Of a DNA stretch of 64,000 bases, positions 25,692-36,146 are shown piece by piece (the stretch's first letter is position 1; each line of letters begins with the position of its first letter). The notes beneath the pieces were generated by a model. That model was not told where the DNA came from. It worked only from the letters and a program-made list of their open reading frames with translations, and ran no database searches. A program made the position numbers and the translations under genes. This DNA comes from Rhynchonema sp. JSB1_4 (taxonomy: Eukaryota > Nematoda > Chromadorea > Monhysterida > Xyalidae), in the NCBI GenBank assembly GCA_030248065.1, contig JASAMV010005931.1:1-64000 (forward strand). Reading direction: 5' to 3'.

Positions 25692-26610
25692 TTCAAATTG
25701 AAATCCTGGAAAATGTCCAAATTAAAATGAAACAAGCAACAACGAAATGGTTTCAAAGCGAAGAAACGTTCTTCTCTTTCATCGGCCCATTTTCAATGTC
25801 TGGGTTGGCTGGCAAACACAACACAAACAGCTTATCGAACTGCCTGTGCGCTGTTTGGCTGCTCAAACCTCTGTGCGCTTCAGTCACGTTTTACAGCACA
25901 TAATGTACAGAAAGTGTGCATATCAACTGTGGAACGTACACAGATCGCGTAAAACACGCTCTCGTGCGTTTGTGCAACGCGGTGATGTCTTCAGTGTGCA
26001 AATGCCCATCGCTCGCTCGAGTCCAAGTGTCTTGTTGAACGCTCGTCTGTGAAACATCACAACGAACTTGCAGCACATACCATCAATAACGATACGATTT
26101 AGCCTTGCGGTATACAACCTTCAAAACTGTCCTGTCTTTCCCTGCCATGTTTTACAAAAATGTAACACCAGTGAGTTTTGCCCATTTCGGCCTGATTTCA
26201 CAGACGGGCAAGGTGCCAGGTCTCGTCGGTTCGAACACCTCTGGCCAATTGAACTCCAAAAAGGACCTCGAGCAGATTTTATTGCTCGAGTAAAACATCA
26301 CTGCTGCGCATTGCTCATTACAAAACATACGGTGATCACTAAAAGTCTCACAATGATCAATCAGTGTTTTATTGTTTTCTCGCCAAAACATTTGTGAAAT
26401 TACGATATATTTCATGATCACAAAGCCACTCATTCTTTCATAAATGGGCATGGTGTGGGTCTATCACACAATCAGTGGGGCAATTTTGCCAAGGTGATTT
26501 ACAATGCACTTTCATAGGATCACAGAATAAATCATAAATTTTCCTTTTCACAAGATTGTGCCGTTTTGATAAAATCGTCAACAAATTTTCATAACTTTCT
26601 TTGTTTGTCT
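25692..26610. other. Convergent flank region; no gene recognised
   Basis: This lies between the 5' end of SQOR and the 3' end of the RS-rich gene, both on the minus strand. Short open frames occur on both strands with no consistent splice pattern. It presumably holds the SQOR promoter and the RS-gene 3'UTR. One TGAAACATCA word lies at about 26050. Confidence 0.35.
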
Positions 26611-29600
26611 CTATTCATCGGTGTCAGCGAACAATCGTGTGAGTTGTGCGTGATTCTGTACGGCCTTGGTCGTGTTGTCGATGTGCAACTCACGATGACG
26701 CATGCCTGTCTTGGTGATCGCCTCATGCAACAGATGTTCGAGCGAGAATTGGATGAAACCATCAAAGTAGGCCGGGTCGTAGACGTCCGTGAAACCGAAT
26801 GTGCTGCTCTGCAACAAACATAAATTGAATTGATAGATATCAGTCTGCAATGTCACGTCACCAACTTCACTCATTGTCGTCACATCCACCAAGACGGGCA
26901 CTTGGTTGTTGGGATCGGTGATTTCGGGACCGCGACTCGAGTGCTCCCAATGACCGGGACTCGCTGAACGACCCATCGGACTCACGCGAAACGCGCTCAT
27001 ACTTGGTCGACCGACGCTGCCAACTTGTCTGCAACCAAACATGCTGGAATGACCATGTTCTGCTGCACAAACAATCGCTATGACCGACCTTCCGCCACCA
27101 TATCCTGGGCTCGGGCTGCCAGCACCACTCAGCGGTCCACCGCGACTGCCGCTTCGACTTTGCCTTTAGCACAAATGAACTTTTATGTTTTCAGTTTTTT
27201 CTTGTAAAATCAGTCACGTATAAAACACAGATAAAATGCCAACATATGAAAGCAAAAATCACACCTTCCCCCACGGCGGCCCGGACTCATGCTACCCGCA
27301 CGACCACTCCTGCGATCGCTGCGACTGCCGCTGCGGCTCTGCCTGCAGTGAATTCGCAGCTTAGATTAAACATAATCGTGGTTCGTTTCACTTTTATAAT
27401 TAGCGTCAAATGAAAGATATAGAACCCACCTTTCCCTACCGCGTCCCGGACTTCTGCTGCCCGTTCGACCACCCATCGGTGTTGTGCGACTGCTGCGACT
27501 GCCGCTGCGGCTCTGTCTGCAAGGAAATCGCAGCTTAAGCATAATCGTGGTTCGTTTCACTTTAATAATTAGCGTCAAATGAAAGGTACAGAACCCACCT
27601 TTCCCTGCCGCGTCCCGGACTTCTGCTGCCCGTTCGACCATCCATCGGTGTTGTGCGACTGCTGCGACTGCCGCTGCGGCTCTGCCTGCAATGAAAATGC
27701 AGCTTTAGATTAAACATAATCGTGATTCGTTTCACTTTAATAATTAGCGTCAAATGAAAGGTACAGAACCCACCTTTCCCTGCCGCGTCCCGGACTTCTG
27801 CTGCCCGTTCGACCACCCATCGGCGTTGTGCGACTGCTCCGACTGCCGCTGCGGCTCTGCCTGCAATGAAAATGCAGCTTTAGATTAAACATAATCGCGA
27901 TTCGTTTCACTTTAATAATTAGCGTCCAATGAAAGGTACAGAACCCACCTTTCCCTGCCGCGTCCCGGACTTCTGCTGCCCGTTCGACCACCCATCGGTG
28001 TTGTGCGACTGCTGCGACTGCCGCTGCGGCTCTGCCTGAAAATAAGTTGTCTCTGTCAATTAGCAGATCTGCGACACGATAGGTTTTATTCCAAATATTT
28101 GCTTTTAACTCGCGTCACCTTTCCCTGCCGCGCGTGCGACGACCCGTCGGACTCCCGCGACTGCTGCGACTGCGGCTTCGACTTTGCCTGAGCAATGAAA
28201 CCGAATGTCTGGTGATTCTCAAATGTCAAGAATGACATGGCATACCTTCGTGGACTGCGACTTGCTGGTGATGTTGCACGATCACCTGATGCACCCAGAT
28301 CCGGTGCTGCACTGCGACCTCGACCCGGACGACCGTCGTATCGGATACGTCGTTTTGGCGATCGACCGCGGTTGAGAGCATTCCATGCTGACGACGGTGA
28401 ATGACCTGTTCGTCGATATTGTTTCAATATTGTGAAGTTGTCTAAAGTGAATCAAGTCCAAACCTCGACTCCTGCTACGGCTCGGTGTGCGTGCACGGTT
28501 GCGCGACCGACCGGGTGGCATCGTTGTTGCACGACCACGGGGGGACGGAGAACGACCGACATCACCCTGTCCGCGTCGTCCGCCGCTCCCAGGACTCTGA
28601 AAATAAATTTCAGCCTATCATTCTGATGTTTCAAGCAAATGTGGATTCTTCACTTACGAATCGCGCTGCTGATTGCGGTATGGCCGTGTGGAACGACGAT
28701 GAGGCCGGTGTCTGAAAAAATAGAGATCAATCAATTCGGTTAGGCGATCAAATACCGAAAGAACACACCTTGCTTCTCGCTGACATCGGTGTTCGGTAGT
28801 CGGCCGTTGCAGGCGTGCGACGTGGTGATGGAGTTCGACCCTGCCAAATACTTTGCTCGTCCTTGAGTCTACAGATGTAGGCTGTCAAAAAAATTGAAGT
28901 GAAACTGTATTGATCATAACCTTTGATTTTGATCTCGAGCGGGACCGGCGTCGAGGCGATGGGGTGCGGCCCTGAAGTCATCGGCGGTTCTGTTTCCAAT
29001 CAGATCTGCTTCAAAAACCTTTATTGTGCTATGTTGTGCTTACCCTCGACTTTGAGCGGGAGCGCGGCGATTTGGATCGACTCTGAAACGAGCCCACTTG
29101 AAGGTCCTTCGTCTTTCGCAATCAACTGTGCACAATAACCTTTGACTGCGATCTCGGTGCGCCCGGCATCGTCAGTGGCTGGACGGGCGCACCGCGTCTG
29201 ACGTGCAGTGGTTGTTGTTCGGATGGTGTTCTTTGTTTTGCACTTGAGTCGCTTGGCGCTCCCGACGGACGAAACCAATTCCAGAGCGACCAAGCTGAAT
29301 CAAATTGGAAAGTTATTTGACGGAACTTTGACTGATCAAACTGGTTGAACAAATGACCCAACGTTGTTGTCCACTGCTGTCTGGTTTCTTGTCGCGGTCT
29401 GTGCTCGTTGATCGGCTGCGTGGCTTGGCTGCAGCACCATTAGGTTTTTGGCAATAAAAAAGTAAAAAAATCGTATACTGTCTATGCAAACCTCGTCCAC
29501 TTTTCGATGAGCTTGGTGATGGTGTCTTGCTTGGTGTGGTAGCACGTCGTGGTGACTTCGATGCCGACCGACTTTTCGAGCGCGGACGAGAATCGCTTCT

Positions 29601-31353
29601 TGGATCGCTGCCAAATTCGAATGGTCGCTCCTGGGTCGGTGGTGGAAACACTGCAATACGAACATTGTTGAAGCGAGTATTGCCAAAGGTCGCACGCCAA
29701 CCGCAATGTCCCACTTACGCCATGGAACAGCCGTCTTTGGCGCGTGTTCTCCTTTCGGTAGTTGTGACAATTGTTTTGGGGTGATCGCAGCCGCAGCGCC
29801 GAATCCGCTCTGACGCATTTCAATCTGAAACTCCCCCTCCCTTTGAAGCTCAGGGTTTCCTGTTGTCCCACACAAATCAAGTGCATACGTACCATTTTAG
29901 CGCGTGCCCGTATGGGCGCCTTGGATCGTCGATTCATGTCACCGTTTCGATGCAGCACGGCGACACCCTCGATGGTGACCTGATCGGAAGCAGTCTGACG
30001 AGCCCGACCCACCACCAGCAGTGAGTCGTAGCCTGAAACGACAAGGCGATTGTGCTGGATTAGTGACAGGAGTTGGCGAAACATCAACTGACCATGGTTC
30101 ATTGGCGGCAGTTCATTTTCGAGTTGATGCATGTGATGGTAGAGCAACATTTTGGTGCTGGGATAACTCGAAGCGAGTTGATCATTCTGATCCGATGGAA
30201 CCGGCACCAGACCAGAACCGTTTTGGCACTTGAAAATCAACGATAAAGTTTAATTTTTGCAATAACCAACGATGAGGATACTTACGATTTGCGCGACGCC
30301 ACGAATCTCGGCGCGATCTGATTTCCTCGGATCGCCGTCTCGGTGGAACACGGCCACGCCCTCGAAGTCGCACAACTCTCGGCCTTTCGGATGCAGTCGC
30401 GCGCTGCCGACAAGAAACACCGCGTCGAAACCTGAAACACGTAAATTATAATACACCGAGTTGTGCTGTTACGCTCAGTATGTCTATGCCACGTCCGTGC
30501 GCCACGCTGCTGTTACTATTGTACCAGGGTTGCGGTGTGCCTGTCACGCGCCACGTTGCTCTTATTACGCTATTACGCACTTCGTTTGCTTGTTACGCGA
30601 TACCACCGGTCAACTGATTAAGCCTGTTCTGTAACAACACATGACCTGGTCTTAGGCTTAGGCCTGGGCGTATTCCTGATAAGGGCGCCCTTAGTCATAG
30701 TGGAAAATGGAAATGGAAATGCAAAAAATAATCTATGTCCAAGTTTTCCATTTCCATTTCCAATATGACTAAGGGCATACTGGAAATGGAAATGGAAATG
30801 AAATAAAACATTTACTGCAGAGCCATGCTTTGACATGTGACAAAAACATTTTCTGTTCCACTCAATTCTCGGCCGCTGATTGGTCAAATTTCACACAGAA
30901 AATGTTTTGTTTCATTTCCATTTTCCATTTCCAGTATGCCCTTAGTCATATTGGAAATGGAAATGGAAAACTTGGACATAGAATATTTTTTGCATTTCCA
31001 TTTCCATTTTCCACTATGACTAAGGGCGCCCTAAACCACACCTTATAGAAGGGCAACTGTTTTCCACCTTCTCACAAGCTTGGAAAGTTGGTTAATCTTT
31101 GCTCCGTTATGGCGAGGATAGGCATTTTGCCGTCCGGGTTCAAAATAGCTCAAACAACTGCTTATAGTTAAAAATTTGTGAACTTTGGTCCAGTAGCGCT
31201 GGCTTATTACAGCTCGTTTCATACTCTACACCGCCTAAAGGTTACGCAGATTTCGTCAGTGTTCGATTAACCAGAATTTGGCGGCGGCAATTGTCCAGCG
31301 AGTTGTTGCGTGTCATGCCAAAGCAGCAAACGACGTTGATGTTGTGACGTCAT
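26611..31353 (-). CDS. RS-rich nuclear protein with duplicated N-terminal domain
   Basis: A 22-exon model of 828 residues: 31272-31353, 30286-30431, 30093-30228, 29893-30032, 29719-29824, 29492-29650, 29363-29428, 29140-29294, 29044-29082, 28921-28971, 28769-28840, 28658-28711, 28464-28596, 28246-28405, 28119-28187, 27949-28035, 27774-27860, 27599-27685, 27430-27516, 27265-27342, 27089-27163, 26611-27028. All phases agree. Residues 1-165 are two copies of a roughly 70-residue domain (GFDAVFLVG...FEGVAVFHRDGD and GYDSLLVVG...IEGVAVLHRNGD), each split by a phase-1 intron in the same Gly codon. Residues about 205-690 are Arg/Ser/Pro-rich (SRSKSPRSRSKSR, GRTPSPRRRSRSR), including four near-identical exons. 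The C-terminus is a non-RS domain (TDIYQFNLCLLQSSTFGF ... HRELHIDNTTKAVQNH). The RS region suggests a splicing-related nuclear protein. I do not recognise the orthologue. A 60-nt optional intron near 26860 is possible. Confidence 0.75.
27265..28035 (-). repeat. Amplified exon array, 175-bp period
   Basis: Four 87-nt exons (27949-28035, 27774-27860, 27599-27685, 27430-27516) plus a diverged 78-nt one (27265-27342) are separated by near-identical 88-bp introns. Each intron has a GTGGGTTCTGTACC donor and contains TTTGACGCTAATTATTAAAG. Every exon starts and ends in phase 2, so copies can be added or skipped without a frameshift. Each encodes QSRSGSRSSRTTPM...GRTGSRSPGRGRE. The entry exon at 28119-28187 is an older relative of the unit. 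Confidence 0.9.
30683..31031. mobile_element. Foldback element in intron 1 of the RS-rich gene
   Basis: Arms of about 130 bp (30683-30813 and 30900-31031) are inverted copies with only a few mismatches, ending in GGGCGCCCTTAGTCATA. The arms are made of GGAAATGGAAAT / ATTTCCATTTCC words with an internal repeat of the CTTAGTCATA word. The loop is about 85 bp. It has no coding capacity and probably is a foldback MITE. Confidence 0.8.
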
Positions 31354-31710
31354 GATGACGAGATGGTGATGTCGATTTGATGATCTATTGATTTGGATGA
31401 AACTTTGATGATGCGATGATAATGGAAGAATGAATGGGAAATCGCGCAAATGTTCGGCCTTTTATGCTGCTCAGAAGCTTGATACGTCACGCCTCCCCTT
31501 TTTGTTTCTCGAAGGAAAAGTGAGTGTCGGACTGTGACTGGAACGAAGTCAAATCCTCGTACTGGCTTTGCCCACCAAGAAGAGCGCAATGGAAAGTCGT
31601 CATACTCGCGCTCGCGTTTAATACGCCAGCCTCACACTCTCCCTCAGTTCAAATATTTCTTCAACGTCAGTTTCATTCTTTATTTATCTTGTGTGCTGCA
31701 CTGCTGTAGG

Positions 31711-32041
31711 TATAGTCCGTCCACCAGCTCATGGCACTTTGTGTTGCCGCTGGCTGGTTTGTTCCCTTCCTCCACGTCCTAATGAAAGAGAAATTGAGTT
31801 TCCAAAAAAAATTATTTTTGCTCCTAAATTGTTGTTTTTATGAAATCGACGTGTTTTAAGATTTTAATTTAATTTAATTTTAAATTTGATCGAAGTCAAT
31901 CGTTTTCGACACGTTTTATTCATCTTTTAGTTTTTTTGCAAACTTGCTCACACTCAATTTCTCTTTCATTAGAACGTGGAGGAAGGGAACAAACCGGCCA
32001 GCAGCAACACAAAGTGCCATGAGCTGGTGGACGGACTATAC
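31711..32041. repeat. Long inverted repeat upstream of the RS-rich gene
   Basis: Arms at 31711-31800 and 31951-32041 (starting GTATAGTCCGTCCACCAGCT on the left) are about 91 bp each and nearly perfect inverse copies, with an AT-rich loop of about 150 bp. It starts about 360 bp upstream of the RS-gene ATG, in its promoter side. No open frame. Confidence 0.8.
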
Positions 32042-32288
32042 TTTTCTCTCATCTTTCCAGCTCTGATCAACTGATAGGATTTCTTGGCTTAGAAACTTTC
32101 CATCAAATAATTAAAATTATTAGGCTTACTTTCAGGCTCAGACTTAGGCTTGGGCTTAGGCTCCAGCCTGAGTCAAATGAAAGATCACAGACACCACAAA
32201 CACGAGATGTGTTATGGAATGGAACCAGACACATCAGGCCCAAAATCTTGCTGACATGTCCGACATGTCAAAACTAATGAAAGAGAAT

Positions 32289-32681
32289 ACCGTAAAAACC
32301 TAAATAGAAGGGGGGCTCTATTAATTCACTGACCCCATTTTGGGGGGGCTCTATTCCGGGGGGCCTCTATTAATTCACTGACCCGAACCTGAAAAAATTG
32401 TTCCCAGAAATACCCCCAAAAACCCCTAAAAAGGGGTTTGAAAGGATGTTTTTTCGCTTCGTCAATAAGAGGCGTATTATGTGCTCTGAACGAACAACAA
32501 ACGTGCATAAATGTACCTATGTACCACTATCACGCCTTAATACACTACTGTATAGGGGATGTTACTTAGGGGAGGGCTCTATTCCGGCGGGGCTCTATTA
32601 ATTCACTGACCCCATTTTGGGGGGGGCTGTATTACGGGGGGGCTCTATTCCGGGGGGGGCTGTATTTAGGTTTTTACGGTA
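32289..32681. mobile_element. MITE with perfect 19-bp TIRs and TA flanks
   Basis: The left end TACCGTAAAAACCTAAATA (32289-32307) and the right end TATTTAGGTTTTTACGGTA (32663-32681) are perfect inverse copies. Taking TA as the target duplication leaves 17-bp TIRs starting ACCGTAAAAACC, the pattern of Tc1/mariner-type elements. The interior is G-rich with the repeated phrase CTCTATTAATTCACTGACC. A partial copy lies at 4300-4540. Confidence 0.7.
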
Positions 32682-33100
32682 TGCCGTAAAAACCTCAAAA
32701 CGGTTCACGCTCAAAACACAAGCAGAGAGTTCGGCAGGAAACAAAAGGAAAAAAATTCGTTTTTTTCCTTTTTTCCGAGGAAAAAATGGTACCCAAAGAA
32801 AGGGAAAAAAATATAGCAAAAAATGAAGCAACAGGAAAAAGACGTTATTTTTTTCTTTGTTTCAACTCGGGATTAGGATTTTGGCATTGGCAGGCGACGA
32901 CGAAAAACAAGGTCTACCGGTGTCCGTGTGTCATGCAATAAATGGTGTTTTACAGACAAAGATAGCTTTTTTGCATCTCAAACTGGCTGTTTTTTTCATT
33001 ATGGAAAGAAAAAATAGCAAAAAATGGTCAAAAAATTTTTTTCCTTTTGTTTTCCTTTTTTATTTCCTATTAGTAAAAAAATGAGCAAAATTTTTTCCGA
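32682..33100. repeat. A/T-homopolymer repeat, inverted copy of 4045-4280
   Basis: The segment shares, in reverse orientation, the GTCTGTAAAACA word, the CAGCCAGTTTGAGATG word and poly-A/poly-T runs with the region at 4 kb. It abuts the MITE. No coding potential. Confidence 0.5.
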
Positions 33101-33109
33101 ACTCTGGAC

Positions 33110-35900
33110 ACAAGGGGCAGAGCAGAGAGCCATAGTAGTGGCTGGGGGGGGGTTTGGGGGGTTACCCCCCTCTCAGTCAGTGTTTGGAGGTACTCTGGAG
33201 GGGGGATACCTACTGTACCGCGCTCGGAGAGGGGGGATACCTACTGTACCACAGCCGATGGCCTGGGGCGGGGGGGGGGGGGTTATGTACCTAGGGGGGG
33301 TTTGGGGGGTTAGGTCTTGGGGTGAAAATTTTTAATGTGTTTATTATGTGTGGAATCACTGTAGTGGCTGGGGGGGATGGGGGGGGGATTCCCCCCCCCC
33401 CTAAGGGGTATCTATCTCGAGTCAACCCTTAGGGGGGGATGGGGGGGGAAGGGTATCTATCTCGAGCCGACCCCAAAGGGTATCTCGAGTAAGCAGATTT
33501 ATGCTTTTCAAAGGCAAAAATAGGTGTTTTTCGACCTCGGAACCCCTAAAAATCGCGCGCTCCGCGCGCAAACACCCAAAAATAGTCATTTTAGGCCAAT
33601 TTTCGGCAAAAATGTCAAAAAGTACCCATTTTTAGGCCAATTTTGCAGTAATATTGCATGCAAAAAACGGCCTTTTTTCGCCTTTTGACGGACCATAGGG
33701 GTATCTTGGGTAGCCTCTGGGGGGTATCTCGAGTAAGTCCGAAACCTTCCCCCCCCCTAGGGTATCTTGGGTCGATTGGCCTGCCACCACACTGTGTGGA
33801 ATCGTGTGAAAACGTAGTATTTGCGCGCGTAGCGCGTGAATTTGGGGTAATTTGAGGTAAAAACCACTGATTTTACACTAATTTTGACCATTTTGGTCAA
33901 AAAATTGGCACTTTTGAGGCAAAATCGGGGGATACCTACTGTACCGGGGTGAAAATCGGGGGGATGCCTACTGTACCATGCCAAACATCGGGGGGGATAC
34001 CTACTGTACCAGGCGAGGGGGGATACCCATAGTAGTAGTGGCTGGGGGGGAGGGTTGGGGGGTTACCCCCCTCTCAGTACTTACCTGCCACAAAACCCGA
34101 GGGGGGTTGGGGGGGTTGAGTACTTACCTCTCACAACTCCAAATCATACCTCTCACAAGCAATTTTATACCTTTTTAAGGCAAAAATCGGTGTTTTTCGA
34201 CCTTATTTTCCCAAAAATCGCGCGCTCCGCGCGCAAACCCACCCATAATACCTATTTTTAGGCGATTTTCGGCGAAAATTTGAAAAAAGTACTATTTTTA
34301 CCTCATTTTTTGGCAAAAATTGTATCACGAAAACGGTGTTTTTTTCGCGTTTTTGGGTGACCAAAATCATACCTCTCACGCTTCCGGTCCCAACCCCGCA
34401 TCATACTTACCTCCCACACATGGGCCTGCCACTACACTGGGCAGGGCAGCGCTGTGGCAGGGGCAGTGTAGTTCCTGGTCCGGCGCGGCGGTTCGTGTAC
34501 CTACCCCTTTTTTCCGTGTGGCGGTTAGTGTACCTACCTGGGGAGGAAGACCCAAATTCAGGAAAAAGTCACTTTTTGAGGTCGAAAATTTGACCGATTT
34601 TTAGCCCTTTTTATGCACTTTATAGCACATAAAAATAGGCACCCAAAAAACTTGTATTGTACCCTACCCGCCCCGAAAAATCTCCCCCCCCTCCCCCCTC
34701 CAAACCGGATTCCAGGTACACTACTTCCCTACCAGTGTAGTGGCAGGCAGATGGTTGCAAGGACCCTTGGGGGGTGGATCCAGATGGTTGCAAGGACCCC
34801 CCTACCCAGCCTCCGGGAGGTTGCAAGGTACCCCTGAGGTCCGAAAAAGGGTGTTTTTTGCATGCATTATACTGCAAATTTGGCCGAAAAATTGGTACTT
34901 TTTTGCATTGTGGCCGAAAATTTGCCTAAAATACCTATTATATGGAGGTTTGCGCGCGGAGCGCGCGATTTTTGGGGTTTTGAGGTCGAAAAACACCCAT
35001 TTTTGCCTATAAAAACCATAAATTGATGGTTGCAAGGTACCCTCCGGGGTGGTTGCAAGGTACCTACCCTTCCCCCCCCCCATCCCCCCCAAGGGGTGGT
35101 TGCAAGGTACCTACTCCTGAGGGGGGGGGATCCCCCCCCATCCCCCCCAGCCACTACACTGTTCCCTACCCGCCCCGGATTTTTCCACCTATGTACCGAC
35201 CCTACAAGCCCCGCAAAAGTAGCCACAGCACTGGGCAGGGGGGATTATCTTCAGGGGGGCTCTGCCTATTTGGAGTGAAAAATACCGATTTTATGCAATT
35301 TTGAGCCAAAACTCCCAACTTACTGTACCAGCCGCCGGGTGGCGACCTACTGTACACACCCATTTTTTAAAATGAAAGAAAAACCATAAATTAGTGGTTG
35401 CACTGCATTGCAAGCCGTGTAGTTCCTGGTCCGGAGGGGGAGATGCGGACCCTCCGTTTTTTCGGAGGGGGAGATAGTGTACCCCCGGCCCCGAGGGGGG
35501 AAGGGGGGGGAAGACCCAAATTCAGGAAAAAGTCACTTTTTGAGGTCGAAAATTTGGCCTATTTTTACCCCTTTTTGGAAAAAAATTCTTCATAAAAGGG
35601 GTATTTTGGCGACTTTTGAGAACATTGACCCAAAAATCACATATTTTAGGCCTAAAAATGCCCATTTTAGGCCTAAAATGCCTATTTTAGGCAAAAATTG
35701 GGGGAGATAGTCTACCCGGAGGGGGAGATAGGGGGATAGTGTACCACCTGAGGGGGAGATAGCGTACCCGAGGGGGGACCCCCCTCCCCCCAGGAACTAC
35801 ACTGATTGCAAGCAGTGTAGTACTTGGCCCAACCCAATCTATCTATCGTCAAGATCCTGGCCAAGCACTACACTGGCTGTTATATGGAGGATTACGCGCG
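33110..35900. repeat. Array of modular inverted-repeat elements
   Basis: At least five element modules lie in tandem. Each is bounded by CACTGTAGTGGCTGGGGG- or CAGTGTAGTTCCTGG-type termini and carries its own satellite word: GGGATACCTACTGTACC (33205-34020), GGTATCTATCTCGAGT (33405-33490), TACTTACCTCTCACA (34078-34400), GTGGTTGCAAGGTACC (34745-35115) and GGAGGGGGAGATAGTGTACC (35435-35770). GC palindromes TCGCGCGCT(C)CGCGCGC sit at 33553-33569, 34218-34234 and 34952-34968, with a related GCGCGCGTAGCGCG at 33823. Clear boundaries include 33357-33794 and 35415-35804. Poly-G/poly-C runs up to about 12 bases are frequent. No protein coding. Confidence 0.65.
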
Positions 35901-36146
35901 GAGCAGGATATAATCGATGATTCAATCGTCAGATAATGTTCCACGTCGATCAATAATTGCCTAATTTCATTGCTTGCCACTCCTGCTCTTCGACTTCAGC
36001 AGCTCTCACCTCATAGCACGTTCCGGTTTCACTCGCATTTTCACTGTTTTGTACTGCCCTCTTCTGTGGTTGGTCCCTCGTGTTGATCAGAGAACCTGGA
36101 AGAAGAGACCGTTGTTGCGTTTGTGCACCGCAACAGACGTGTGGCC

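Noticed and set aside
27287..27991. Repeated frames beginning MVERAAEVRD in the exon array
   Set aside because: They are an alternative frame of the RS exons and run into the introns; splice phase requires the QSRSGSRSSR frame.
33200..34020. Regularly repeated GGGATACCTACTGTACC words resembling a CRISPR array
   Set aside because: Spacing is irregular, there are no unique spacers, the host is a eukaryote, and the words are subterminal repeats of mobile elements.
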